A DNA stretch of 64,000 nt from CAWDZK01 sp963726615 (GTDB lineage: Bacteria; Actinomycetota; Actinomycetes; JACCUZ01): positions 186,001 through 250,000 of the forward strand of contig CAVSCX010000011.1 in assembly GCA_963726615.1 (NCBI GenBank), in the 5' to 3' direction. Made by a program: the position numbers and the translations under genes. Shown in pieces: positions 23,759-34,088 of this stretch. Under the pieces are notes generated by a model, which saw nothing but the letters and a program-made list of their open reading frames with translations, ran no database searches and had not been told where the DNA came from. Numbering within the stretch: position 1 is the first letter of the stretch; each line of letters begins with the position of its first letter.

Positions 23759-24517
23759 GTGAGCGACGCCCAGAGCGCGACCGGCCGCCCGACCGGGGAC
23801 GGCACCGCGCCGGCCGGGCGCTCGGTGCTGATCACCGGCGGCAACCGCGGGATCGGGCTGGCGATCGCGCGTGCGTTCGTCGCGGCCGGTGACCGGGTCA
23901 CCGTCACCTACCGCTCCGGCGAGCCACCAGAGGGCGTCACGGGGGTCCGCTGCGATGTCACCGACCCGGAGTCGGTGGATGCGGCCTTCACCGAGGTCGA
24001 GGCGTCGCAGGGCCCGGTGGAGGTCCTCGTCGCCAATGCCGGCGTCACCCGCGACCAGCTCGTGATGCGCATGTCCGAGGAGGACTTCGCCACTGTGGTC
24101 GAGACCAACCTGGCCGGCTCGTGGCGGGTGGCGAAGCGGGCGTCGAAGGGGATGCTGCGGCTGCGCCGTGGCCGGGTGGTCTTCATCTCCTCGGTGGTCG
24201 GCCTGCTGGGCTCTGCCGGGCAGACCAACTACGCGGCCTCGAAGGCCGGCCTGGTGGGCCTGGCCCGGTCGCTGGCCCGCGAGCTCGGCTCACGGGGCAT
24301 CACCTTCAACGTCGTCGCGCCCGGCTTCGTGGAGACGGACATGACCTCGTCGCTGCCGGACGACCTCCAGCAGTCCTACCGGGCCCAGATCCCGCTGGGC
24401 CGGTTCGCGTCGGTCGAGGAGGTCGCCGGCGTCGTGCGGTTCCTGGCGAGTGCCGACGCGGCGTACGTGACCGGAGCCGTCGTGCCGGTGGACGGCGGAC
24501 TAGGAATGGGGCACTGA
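23759..24517 (+). CDS. fabG: 3-oxoacyl-ACP reductase FabG (MabA-like)
   Basis: A 252-residue classical SDR for the first reduction of fatty acid elongation (NADPH). The cofactor motif is TGGNRGIGLAIA, with NAGVTRD in the middle. The catalytic set is Ser in SSVVGLLGS and Tyr-x-x-x-Lys in TNYAASKAGL. The C-terminus has PVDGGLGMGH. Immediate continuation into inhA reproduces the mycobacterial mabA-inhA operon order. The start is GTG 23759 with a TAGCGT box 7 nt upstream. Confidence 0.95.
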   Translation: MSDAQSATGRPTGDGTAPAGRSVLITGGNRGIGLAIARAFVAAGDRVTVTYRSGEPPEGVTGVRCDVTDPESVDAAFTEVEASQGPVEVLVANAGVTRDQLVMRMSEEDFATVVETNLAGSWRVAKRASKGMLRLRRGRVVFISSVVGLLGSAGQTNYAASKAGLVGLARSLARELGSRGITFNVVAPGFVETDMTSSLPDDLQQSYRAQIPLGRFASVEEVAGVVRFLASADAAYVTGAVVPVDGGLGMGH

Positions 24518-25312
24518 ATGGGGCTCGACAACGCGGCCGGAGGCCGCGGCATCCTCGCCGGAAAGCGCATCCTGGTCACCGGGGTGCTGATGGACTCGTC
24601 GATCGCCTTCCACGTGGCGAGGATCGCCCAGCAGGAGGGCGCCGAGGTCGTGCTGACCTCGTTCGGCCGGACGATGCGGATCACCCAGACCATCGCCAAG
24701 CGGCTGCCGACCACGCCGCCGGTGATCGAGCTGGACGCGTCCAACCGGGACGACTTCGCCGCACTCGCCGACCGGGTCCGTGAGCACGTGGACGGGCTCG
24801 ACGGCGTCCTGCACTCGATCGGGTTCGCGCCGGAGGCCGCCCTCGGCGGGAACTTCCTGCACACCGAGTGGGAGGACGTCGCCACCGCGGTGCAGATCTC
24901 GGCGTACTCGCTCAAGGCGCTGGCGGTGGCCGCGCAGCCGCTGATGCCCCAGGGCGGGTCGGTGGTGGGCCTCACCTTCGACGCGACGGTGGCCTGGCCG
25001 AAGTACGACTGGATGGGAGTGGCCAAGGCGGCCTTCGAGTCGACGGCCCGGTACCTCGCCCGGGACCTCGGACCGAGCGACGTGCGGGTCAACCTCGTCG
25101 CGGCCGGCCCGCTCAAGACCACCGCCGCAAAGTCCATCCCCGGCTTCGAGGAGTTCGAGGACGTGTGGTCGACCCGGGCGCCGCTGGCCTGGGACATCGC
25201 CGACTTCGAGCCGGCCGCCCGCGCCTGCGTGGCCCTGCTGTCGGACTGGTTCCCGCGCACCACCGGGGAGATCGTGCACGTCGACGGCGGCGTGCACGCC
25301 ATGGGCGCCTAG
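24518..25312 (+). CDS. inhA: NADH-dependent enoyl-ACP reductase (InhA/FabI)
   Basis: A 264-residue enoyl-ACP reductase that completes each fatty acid elongation cycle. It opens GILAGKRILVTGVLMDSSIA, very like InhA. The catalytic Phe-Tyr-Lys spacing is intact in TFDATVAWPKYDWMGVAK (F, then Y nine residues later, then K seven residues later). SIGFAPEAALGGNF matches the substrate loop. The ATG follows the fabG TGA directly (no gap). This is the isoniazid/triclosan target family; sensitivity cannot be read by eye. Confidence 0.95.
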   Translation: MGLDNAAGGRGILAGKRILVTGVLMDSSIAFHVARIAQQEGAEVVLTSFGRTMRITQTIAKRLPTTPPVIELDASNRDDFAALADRVREHVDGLDGVLHSIGFAPEAALGGNFLHTEWEDVATAVQISAYSLKALAVAAQPLMPQGGSVVGLTFDATVAWPKYDWMGVAKAAFESTARYLARDLGPSDVRVNLVAAGPLKTTAAKSIPGFEEFEDVWSTRAPLAWDIADFEPAARACVALLSDWFPRTTGEIVHVDGGVHAMGA

Positions 25313-25321
25313 ATCACGTCG

Positions 25322-27034
<1,713 letters not shown>

Positions 27035-27054
27035 CTCCTTGACGTCCCGGCTTC

Positions 27055-27075
27055 CTGACGCGGTTGGCGCGTCAG
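27055..27075. terminator. Bidirectional terminator hairpin
   Basis: CTGACGCG (27055-27062) pairs perfectly with CGCGTCAG (27068-27075), loop GTTGG, between the convergent Mur-ligase and MMPL genes. No U-tract. Confidence 0.6.
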
Positions 27076-27158
27076 CTCAGCCGATCCGCGCACCGTCCGC
27101 GGCACCGACGGCGGCGAAACGGGAGAGCACGGCCCTGGGCCCCGGGCGGCAGCGGAGC

Positions 27159-29315
27159 TCAGTAGACGCCGGCCGGCACCCTTTCCGGCTCCGGAGCAGG
27201 TCCCGGGTCCGGGGTGGGTGGGAGGGGGGAGGGCTGCACGAAGAGGGCTCGGGCAAGCCAGCTGGGCAGCCACCAGTTCCACCGGCCGAACAGGCTGACC
27301 AGCGCTGGCACCAGCAGGGCGCGCACGATGGTGGCGTCGATGAGGATCCCGACGCCCAACGCCGTGCCGATGATCTTGCCGTCGATGCCCGGCGACGAGG
27401 CGAGTGCGGAGAAGGCGAAGAACAAGATCAGCGCTGCGGAGGTGACCAGCCTGCCGGTGCGGCTGATGCCGGTGATGACCGCCATGGACGTGTCACCGGT
27501 TCGGTCGTACTCCTCCCGCATCCGGGAGAGGATGAACACCTCGTAGTCCATGGACAGCCCGAAGAGGAACGCGAAGATCACGATGGGCAGCCACAGGTTG
27601 ATGGCGCCGGTCGGTGAGGCGCTGAACACGGTGTCGGACCCGTGGCCGAGCTGCCAGAAGAAGACGACGGATCCGAACACTGCCGCCATCGACACCAGGT
27701 TGAGCAGGACGGCCTTCAGGGGCAGAAGCACCGATCGGAACGTGCGGACGAGCAGCACGAACGTGACGAGCGAGATGAGCGCCAGCACGTAGGGAAACTT
27801 CTCGTAGACCGCCTTGTAGTAGTCCTGGACGTTCGCGCCGACGCCGGTCACCCCGACCTGGCCGTCGACAGAACCCTCGACCGCCGTCCGGACGTCGTCG
27901 ACCAGGGTCAGGCTGGCGCTGTCGACGGTGGCATCGGTCGGCAAGACGTCGACGACTGTCGTGCCGCCTCGGGTGGTGCCGACGACCGCCATCTGGACCC
28001 CGTCCACGCCGCGGGCCGCCTGCGCCGCCGCCTGTGCATCGATCGCAGGCACCAGCACCTCGACGGGCGTGAGGACTCCGGTTCCCACGCCGCCGCGGGT
28101 CAACGTCTGGAGCGCGTCGTAGCTCGGGCCGCTGCGCGCCAGTGACTCGATGCCTGACTGGCCGAGCTTGATGCTGAAGACCGGGACGATGAGCAGGGCG
28201 AGCAGCACGACGGCCACAGCTGTGGCCGCGATCCGGCGCCTGACGACGAGTCGCGCCCATGCCGACCATCCGCGCGACGCGGTGCCCTCGTGGCGAAGGC
28301 GGGGGTAGTCGACGCGGGGCCCGACACTGGACAGCAGCGCCGGTAGCAGCGTGAGGACTGCCGCCACGCTGACAAGCGGAACGAGCAGGCCGGCAAGCCC
28401 GACGCTGCGCAGAGCCGGCACGGGGACGACAAGCAGTGCGAGCAGGCTGATCGCCACGGTCACGCCGGACGCGAAGACGGCATGGCCGGCGGTCTTCATC
28501 GCGACCACGACCGCGTCCTCGTTGCTGCGTCCGTGTGCGCGTTCCTCCCGCCACCGCGACACCAACAGCAGCGAATAGTCGATAGCGACCCCGAGCCCGA
28601 TGAGTGCGATGAGGAACTGCACGATGATGCTGACGTCGGTGAAGGTCGTGAGTCCGAGCACGAGCATGAACGTCGTCAAGATGGACACCGCGGCGATGAG
28701 CAGCGGGAGCAGGGCGAGGAACGAGGCGAAGACGAACAGCAGCACCATCAGGGCGCCGGCTGCGCCGAGCAGCACCTCGACCAGAACTCCGGTGCCGCCG
28801 CTTTCACCTCCGGCGGCCAGCAGACTGTAGGAGGTGAGACCGCTGTCGAATCCTGCCTGGGTCGCCGCCTTCGTCAGCGCCGGGCCGAGCTGGGTCTCGA
28901 CGTCGGACGCGAACGTGTGCGGGACGGGCGCCTGGACCAGAGCGTACGCCGTGCGCCCGTCGTCGGTGACGAAGCTCGGGTCTCCCGTGCTCGCGAAGTC
29001 GACCACGCGCATCGTGAGATCCGGGACGGCCGCCACTGCCGTGGTGAACACCCCGTCGACGGCATCGCGTTGCTCCGCGACGGTCTGGCCCTGCGGCACG
29101 GTGACCAGCGCGACGTAGGTGTCAGCGGCGCTGACGCCGTAGGCGTCGGTCACCTGCTGATCGGCCTGGTCACCGGGTTGTCCGGGCAACGAGAAGTCGA
29201 ACGCCCAGCGACTGCCGAGCTGGCCGGTGGAGAGCAGTCCTCCGACGAACATCAGCAGCCAGAAGGCAGTGACGATCCGGCGGTGGTGCATGACGAGCTG
29301 GGCGAGTCGTTCCAT
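27159..29315 (-). CDS. MMPL family RND-type transporter
   Basis: A 718-residue membrane protein with two repeats of one helix, an extracytoplasmic domain and five helices. It begins MERLAQLVMHHRRIVTAFW and carries GLGVAIDYSLLLVSRWREE in the first half and FGLSMDYEVFILSRMREEY in the second. These Asp-Tyr motifs are the proton-relay signature of MMPL proteins. Mycobacterial MmpL proteins export lipids; actinobacterial short versions (about 700 residues) are less defined. The proline-rich cytoplasmic tail (PSPLPPTPDPGPAPEPE) is notable. GGGAG precedes the ATG at 29315. Confidence 0.92.
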   Translation of the reverse strand: MERLAQLVMHHRRIVTAFWLLMFVGGLLSTGQLGSRWAFDFSLPGQPGDQADQQVTDAYGVSAADTYVALVTVPQGQTVAEQRDAVDGVFTTAVAAVPDLTMRVVDFASTGDPSFVTDDGRTAYALVQAPVPHTFASDVETQLGPALTKAATQAGFDSGLTSYSLLAAGGESGGTGVLVEVLLGAAGALMVLLFVFASFLALLPLLIAAVSILTTFMLVLGLTTFTDVSIIVQFLIALIGLGVAIDYSLLLVSRWREERAHGRSNEDAVVVAMKTAGHAVFASGVTVAISLLALLVVPVPALRSVGLAGLLVPLVSVAAVLTLLPALLSSVGPRVDYPRLRHEGTASRGWSAWARLVVRRRIAATAVAVVLLALLIVPVFSIKLGQSGIESLARSGPSYDALQTLTRGGVGTGVLTPVEVLVPAIDAQAAAQAARGVDGVQMAVVGTTRGGTTVVDVLPTDATVDSASLTLVDDVRTAVEGSVDGQVGVTGVGANVQDYYKAVYEKFPYVLALISLVTFVLLVRTFRSVLLPLKAVLLNLVSMAAVFGSVVFFWQLGHGSDTVFSASPTGAINLWLPIVIFAFLFGLSMDYEVFILSRMREEYDRTGDTSMAVITGISRTGRLVTSAALILFFAFSALASSPGIDGKIIGTALGVGILIDATIVRALLVPALVSLFGRWNWWLPSWLARALFVQPSPLPPTPDPGPAPEPERVPAGVY

Positions 29316-29754
29316 CGGGAGCTCCCTGTGTCCTCTGACCGGATGGCGTGCTGCGGCGCTGCGGCAGCTGCGGCAGCTGCGGCAGCTGCGGCATGGTGTG
29401 AGGTGCCCGAGCCAGACCGGACCGATCGGCGGATCGGTGTCGTTCGGCGGGGGAGTGCAGAACCGGGGACCTGGCCGGCGCGAGCCGTCGGGCTCCGTGG
29501 GAGGCGGGGGTGTACCTCAGCAGGCACGCCTCAACATGGCCGGTCGCTGCACCCGAGACAGGCGAAACTGAGCCGGACAGTCGGAACGTACTCTCAATCC
29601 ATCGACGTGGGCCGCTTTGCATCGCGGGATGTTCTGCCGGTCCATGACCGCAGGTTGCCCCCGATCACGGCGGACTGACAACGAACTTTGCTGATTCCGG
29701 GAAGCCCCACGGACCCGTCACGGGGGCTGTCGACAGACCGGCCGGTCGACCGAC
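29316..29754. other. 439-bp intergenic region without a supportable gene
   Basis: Between the MMPL start and the 3' end of the cyanophycin-operon hydrolase gene. It contains the MMPL leader, a 9-bp tandem repeat (29350-29393) and G+C-rich sequence. Short open frames here lack start signals or family features. The composition from about 29560 to 29750 is less G+C-rich than surrounding coding DNA, consistent with promoter sequence. No clear -35/-10 pair was found. Confidence 0.6.
29350..29393. repeat. Tandem repeat of GCTGCGGCA, four perfect copies plus one partial
   Basis: Perfect 9-bp units at 29358, 29367, 29376 and 29385, preceded by an 8-of-9 partial unit at 29350. It lies about 35 nt upstream of the MMPL start on the leader side. 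Copy number could vary between strains. Confidence 0.85.
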
Positions 29755-30360
29755 CTACCGTGAGGTCGGCGCTGACGGCGGCGCGAACCGGGTGGATCCG
29801 TCGAGGCACCAGTCGAGGGCGGCCGGCCAGGGGCCGTAGCCGTCGTCCACCGTGAGGTGGCCGGCGCCGGGGAGCAGCTCGCTGTCCAGTCCGAGCGGGT
29901 CGCCGTACAGGTCCTTCGCGGTGCCCTCGGCGCTGTACTCGTCGAGGTCGGAACACACCAGCCGGACCCGTGACCGGCTGGACCCCCGCAGCGCCGCGGG
30001 GTCCCGCGGACCGGCAAACTCCGCGATCGTCGGGAAGCCGTGGGTGACATCCGGGCTGGGTGGAGCGACCAGCAGGACCCGACCGGCCGGCGGTTCTATC
30101 AGACCGCGGGTGGCGGCGTGCAGCCAGAGCAGGCAGCCCAGGCTGTGCGCCACGACGACCCGCTCGCCCCGGCCCATCTGTTCCCACTCCGCGGCGAACG
30201 CCACCAGCCAGTCCTCGAGAAACGGAAGATCGGGGGAGGGGAGCTGCGGGTACAGCACCTGCTCGCCGCGCCCGCGCAGCGCGTCGACCAGCCACCACTG
30301 CCAGTGCTCGACCGGGCGATGGTTCTCCCAGCCGTGCAGGACGAGGAAGCGACGGGTCAC
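29755..30360 (-). CDS. Alpha/beta hydrolase, RBBP9/YdeN family
   Basis: A 201-residue small serine hydrolase: opening FLVLHGWENHRPVEHWQWWL, nucleophile elbow VVAHSLGCLLWL, acid region CSDLDEYS and catalytic His in GAGHLTVDDGYGPWP. These match the RBBP9/YdeN family. The GTG at 30360 lies only 7 bp after the cphA stop, so it is the last gene of the cphB-cphA operon. A direct role in cyanophycin dipeptide metabolism is possible but not shown; these hydrolases usually act on small esters or peptides. Confidence 0.86.
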   Translation of the reverse strand: MTRRFLVLHGWENHRPVEHWQWWLVDALRGRGEQVLYPQLPSPDLPFLEDWLVAFAAEWEQMGRGERVVVAHSLGCLLWLHAATRGLIEPPAGRVLLVAPPSPDVTHGFPTIAEFAGPRDPAALRGSSRSRVRLVCSDLDEYSAEGTAKDLYGDPLGLDSELLPGAGHLTVDDGYGPWPAALDWCLDGSTRFAPPSAPTSR

Positions 30361-30367
30361 CCCGGGC

Positions 30368-33115
30368 TCACGGGCGGACGGTGTCCGGGTCAGCCACCGC
30401 TTCGCCGACGTGCGCACCGGCCTGCGCCTGGTGGGACATCGTCTCGAGCTCGGCGAGCACGCTCGCGTGCTTGTCGACGCAGAGCACCACGAGGTCTCCC
30501 GGGTTGGCCCGGGCCATGGCGTGATGAACGGCGGGGATCTCCTCCAGCACGATCTCCACCTGCTTGCACCGGGCGCCCGCAGCCATGCTGGCCCGGGCTC
30601 CCTCGGCGACCAGGTCGGCGACGGCGCCGCGCGCCCGACCGCGCAGCGCCTGGTCCTCCCGGACGACGAGGACGTCGAAGTGCCCGGCCGCGACGGCGCC
30701 GAGCTCATGCATGTCCTCGTCGCGCCGGTCGCCGGCGGTGGCGACCATGCCGATGCGCTGCGGCTTGGCGAGCTCCGAGGTCTGCTGGGCGCTCTCCGCG
30801 AGCTGCTCGACGAAGTCGCCGAGCATCCGCATGCCCGGGGCGTTGTGGCAGTAGTCGACGATGACCGTCGCACCATCGACGTCGATCTGGTTCAGCCGGC
30901 CTGGGGACAGGTAGTACGACGTGGTGAACGTCCGCAGGCCCTGGCGGATGTCGTGCAAGTGGGCGCCGGCGGCAAAGGCTGCACCGGCCGCGGCCAGCGA
31001 GTTCTGCACGTTCATCTTGGCCCGGCCCCCGAACGTGGCGGGCAGCAGGTGGGTCCACGCCAGCTGCATGGACCGGCGTCCGTGCCGGAGCACGATCATC
31101 TCGCCGAGCTCGCCCCGCTCCAGGACGACGGCGCGTCCCCCGCGCCGGCAATAGTCGTCGATCATGTCCATGGTCTCCGTGCCGGCCGCGGCCATCGAGA
31201 ACCACACCACCTCGCCGGAGCAGCGGCGCCGCATGCCGCGCACCAGGTCGTCGTCGGCGTTCAGTACCGCGAAGCCGTCCCGCGGCACCGCCTCGACGAC
31301 AACCTGCTTCACCTCGGCGAGCTGCTCCAGGGTGTCGATGCCACGCATGCCAAGGTGGTCCGGGGCCACGTTGAGGACGACGGCGACGTCGTTGCGCTGG
31401 TAGCCGAGACCTTCCCGGAGGATGCCGCCGCGGGCGACCTCGAACACCGCGAAGTCCACCCGGGGGTTCTGCAGCACCATCCGCGCCGACTTCGGGCCGC
31501 TGGCATCGGCCCGGATCACGAGCCGTTCGTCGATGACGATGCCGTCGGTGGAGGTCATGCCCACCTTGCGGCCCATGCCCTTGAACACGTGCGCGATCAT
31601 CCGCGCCGTCGTCGTCTTGCCGTTGGTGCCGGTGACCGCGACGATCGGGATCCGGCTCGGTGTACCGGGCGGGAACAGCGAGTCGACCACGGGCTTGGCC
31701 ACGAACTGGGCGTCACCCACGGTGGGATGCGTGTGCATCCGGAATCCCGGAGCCGCGTTCACCTCGCAGATCGCGCCACCTGTCTCGCGCACCGGCTCGG
31801 CGATGTCGGGGGAGATGAAGTCGATGCCGGCGACGTCCAGCCCGACCACCCGGGCGGCCTCCTCGGCGATCTCGACGTTGTCGGGATGCGCCTCCAGCGT
31901 GCGGTCGATCGAGATGCCCCCTGTCGACATGTTGCCCGTGAGGGTCAGCTTCACCATGCTGCCCTCGGGAGGGACGTCGTCCATCCGGTAGCCCTGCTCG
32001 CGCACCAGCTCGACGGCGGCATCGTCGACGGTGATGCGAGTGAGGACCTTCTCGTGGCCGACTCCGCGCCGAGGGTCGGCGTTGGTCTCGTCCACCAGCT
32101 CGCGCACGGTGCGGGTGCCGTCCCCGACGACGTGCGCGGGAACGCGCTCCGCCAGCGCGACGAGCTTCCCGCCGATGACAAGCACCCGGTAGTCCTTGCC
32201 CGTGATGAAGGACTCGACGACGACCAGGCCGCGACGCGACTCCTCCTCGGCGGTCGGGAAGGCGTCCCGGACCTCGCCGGCATCCTGGAGGCCGAGCATC
32301 ACGCCGCGGCCGTGGTTGCCGTCCAGCGGCTTGACGACGACGGGATAGCCGATCCGGTCAGCGACCCGGACGGCCTGCTCGGCGGTCCGGACCGACTCGG
32401 ACCTGGGCACCGGGAGGCCGGCCGCAGCCAACAGCCGCGTGGTCAGCTCCTTGTCACCGGCTATGTCGACCGCGAGGGCCGAGGTGTTCGACGTCATGGT
32501 GGCGCGGATCCGGCGCTGGTGGACGCCCTGCCCGAGCTGCACCAGGGAGTGCTGGTTCAGCCGCAGCCAGGGGATGTCCCGCGAGACAGCCTCGTCGAGT
32601 ATCGCCTGCGTCGACGGGCCGAACGCCGTGCGCTGCGCCTGCAGCAGGAAGTTCTCCAGCTCGGAGTCGAGGTCGAACTCCGGGTCGGCCCGTACCAGGT
32701 GGTTGACCAGCCGGACCGCAAGGGTGCCGGCGCGCAGGCCGACCTGCTCGTCGGCGTAGCCGTAGATGACGTTGTACTGCCCGGGGACGCCGGTGCTGCG
32801 GGTCTTGCCGCGGCGGATGTCGTGACCGGCCTCCTTCTGGAGCTGCAGGGCGGTGTGCTCGGCGACGTGGCCGAGCCAGGTGCCCTCCTTGAGGCGCTCC
32901 AGGAAGCCGCCGCGGTGACCGCGCGAGCAGGTGTGCCGGGCGATCCCGGGAAGGGCGTCGACCAGGCCGTCCACGAACCCCGGGATGGTGTTGCTCGGGT
33001 GCTCCTCCAGGGAGCCGAGGTCGACCACGAGGTGGATCGCCGGCTCGTAGGACCAGAGGTTGGGCCCTCGGTACACCCGGGTCTGCAGGACCGCGAGATC
33101 CGGGTGGGCCGTCAT
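30368..33115 (-). CDS. cphA: Cyanophycin synthetase
   Basis: A 915-residue three-domain enzyme that makes multi-L-arginyl-poly-L-aspartate from Asp, Arg and ATP. The N-domain starts VYRGPNLWSYEPAIHLVVDL. The ATP-grasp domain (about 220-490) includes YPVVVKPLDGNHGRGVMLGL and ICEVNAAPGFRMH. The Mur-like domain has P-loop GTNGKTTTARMI near residue 495, FEVARGGILREGLGYQ and DYCHNAPGMRML. All three domains look intact. ATG 33115 overlaps the stop of a 19-codon ORF, which itself overlaps the cphB stop. Upstream in-frame sequence has no family similarity. Confidence 0.95.
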   Translation of the reverse strand: MTAHPDLAVLQTRVYRGPNLWSYEPAIHLVVDLGSLEEHPSNTIPGFVDGLVDALPGIARHTCSRGHRGGFLERLKEGTWLGHVAEHTALQLQKEAGHDIRRGKTRSTGVPGQYNVIYGYADEQVGLRAGTLAVRLVNHLVRADPEFDLDSELENFLLQAQRTAFGPSTQAILDEAVSRDIPWLRLNQHSLVQLGQGVHQRRIRATMTSNTSALAVDIAGDKELTTRLLAAAGLPVPRSESVRTAEQAVRVADRIGYPVVVKPLDGNHGRGVMLGLQDAGEVRDAFPTAEEESRRGLVVVESFITGKDYRVLVIGGKLVALAERVPAHVVGDGTRTVRELVDETNADPRRGVGHEKVLTRITVDDAAVELVREQGYRMDDVPPEGSMVKLTLTGNMSTGGISIDRTLEAHPDNVEIAEEAARVVGLDVAGIDFISPDIAEPVRETGGAICEVNAAPGFRMHTHPTVGDAQFVAKPVVDSLFPPGTPSRIPIVAVTGTNGKTTTARMIAHVFKGMGRKVGMTSTDGIVIDERLVIRADASGPKSARMVLQNPRVDFAVFEVARGGILREGLGYQRNDVAVVLNVAPDHLGMRGIDTLEQLAEVKQVVVEAVPRDGFAVLNADDDLVRGMRRRCSGEVVWFSMAAAGTETMDMIDDYCRRGGRAVVLERGELGEMIVLRHGRRSMQLAWTHLLPATFGGRAKMNVQNSLAAAGAAFAAGAHLHDIRQGLRTFTTSYYLSPGRLNQIDVDGATVIVDYCHNAPGMRMLGDFVEQLAESAQQTSELAKPQRIGMVATAGDRRDEDMHELGAVAAGHFDVLVVREDQALRGRARGAVADLVAEGARASMAAGARCKQVEIVLEEIPAVHHAMARANPGDLVVLCVDKHASVLAELETMSHQAQAGAHVGEAVADPDTVRP

Positions 33116-33171
33116 GTGCTCGAGGTCCCCGCGTGATCGTGAGCCTGCGCGCGATCTCGTGGGGTGCTCAT
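33112..33171 (-). CDS. Candidate 19-codon coupling ORF between cphB and cphA
   Basis: On the minus strand, ATG 33171 overlaps the cphB stop (ATGA) and the ORF's own TGA overlaps the cphA ATG (ATGA). The peptide would be MSTPRDRAQAHDHAGTSST. A GGAGG lies about 10 nt before its ATG, whereas cphA has no convincing Shine-Dalgarno. It could hand ribosomes from cphB to cphA. It may alternatively be chance in a short coding-free gap. Confidence 0.4.
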   Translation of the reverse strand: MSTPRDRAQAHDHAGTSST

Positions 33172-34043
33172 GGTCTGTCGTCCTCCGCCGGTCGGTTCCG
33201 CAGCTGGTGGGCAAGGTGGTCCTCGCGGAAGTTGACCAGACGGCGGGTCGTGAGGTCGAAGCTGGCCCCGGACGGCAGGGTGTGGACCACGACGCCGGAC
33301 ACCAGCAGCGGTGCGCCGAGCTCGGCCAGGTGCGCGTCACTGACGGCGCCCGAGCCGTCGGCCAGGAAGACGCAGCCGGTGCCGGCGACCTCGAGCAGGT
33401 GGCCGCCACGGACCACGGCGGCGGTGTCCTCGTCCACGCCGAGCCCGAGCAGTCTCGGGGACCGGGCGACCAGCGAGATGAGCCGGCCGTAGCGGTTGCG
33501 CTGGGAGAAGTGCTGGTCGACGATGACGCCAGGCAGCAGGCCGAGGCCGGCGGCCGAGGCGGTCAGGCCCTGACGCGGGCTGTCGTGCTCGTCGCCGAAC
33601 GCGATCATGTGCTCGCTCACGGCACTGGCGCCGGCCGAGGTGCCGCCCACGAGGGCGCCGCGGTCGTACACCGAGCGCACAGCGTCGCCGAACCTGGTGC
33701 CGCCGACGACCTGGGTGAGCTTGAGCTGGTTGCCACCCGTCATGAAGACCGCGTCGACCTCGGCGAGCTGGTCGGCGAGGTCCGGGTCGTCAGCCTCTCC
33801 GCGCGACTCGGGCCGCAGCGCTAGCACCTCCCCGGCACCGAGATCGCCGAACACGGCGGCGTACTCGTCCAGGATCTCCGCGCCCAGCGACGACGCGGTG
33901 GCCACGACCGCGATGCGCGCGCCGTCCCCACCCGCCAGCCGGACGAACTCGCGCAGGACGACTCGGGAGCCGGTCCGGTCCTCGGCGCCGCCGATGACGC
34001 AGAGAGTCCCGGCCGCGACGGGGCTCACCGCTCGACGTGGCAC
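33168..34043 (-). CDS. cphB: Cyanophycinase (peptidase S51)
   Basis: A 291-residue S51 serine peptidase that releases beta-Asp-Arg dipeptides from cyanophycin. The nucleophile motif is VGGTSAGASAVSEHMI. GTLCVIGGAEDRTG at the N-terminus, VFMTGGNQLKLTQVVGGT, and DQHFSQRNRYGRLISLVA with GLGVDEDTAAVV complete the family signature. No signal peptide, so intracellular. GTG 34043 lies 6 nt after a minus-strand TACCCT, giving a leaderless operon start. Downstream are a mini-ORF, cphA and a hydrolase. Confidence 0.94.
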   Translation of the reverse strand: MPRRAVSPVAAGTLCVIGGAEDRTGSRVVLREFVRLAGGDGARIAVVATASSLGAEILDEYAAVFGDLGAGEVLALRPESRGEADDPDLADQLAEVDAVFMTGGNQLKLTQVVGGTRFGDAVRSVYDRGALVGGTSAGASAVSEHMIAFGDEHDSPRQGLTASAAGLGLLPGVIVDQHFSQRNRYGRLISLVARSPRLLGLGVDEDTAAVVRGGHLLEVAGTGCVFLADGSGAVSDAHLAELGAPLLVSGVVVHTLPSGASFDLTTRRLVNFREDHLAHQLRNRPAEDDRP

Positions 34044-34049
34044 GGTCCG

Positions 34050-34082
34050 AGGGTAGAGGCCGGGACCCGCGCCGGGCAGGAT
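34050..34082. promoter_or_regulatory. Divergent leaderless promoters cphB/sixA
   Basis: Minus strand TACCCT (34055-34050) lies 6 nt before the cphB GTG. Plus strand CAGGAT (34077-34082) lies 6 nt before the sixA ATG. The two starts are only 45 bp apart. Confidence 0.45.
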
Positions 34083-34088
34083 GACCCG

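Noticed and set aside
29170..29622. 150-codon minus-strand frame over the MMPL leader
   Set aside because: It overlaps the MMPL start in another frame, and its only notable segment (QLPQLPQLPQ) is the translation of the 9-bp repeat.
29852..33136. 1094-codon open frame antisense to cphA
   Set aside because: In G+C-rich codon usage, antisense frames stay open by chance. The translation has the Arg/Val/His-rich composition of such shadows and no domain; cphA on the other strand is unambiguous.
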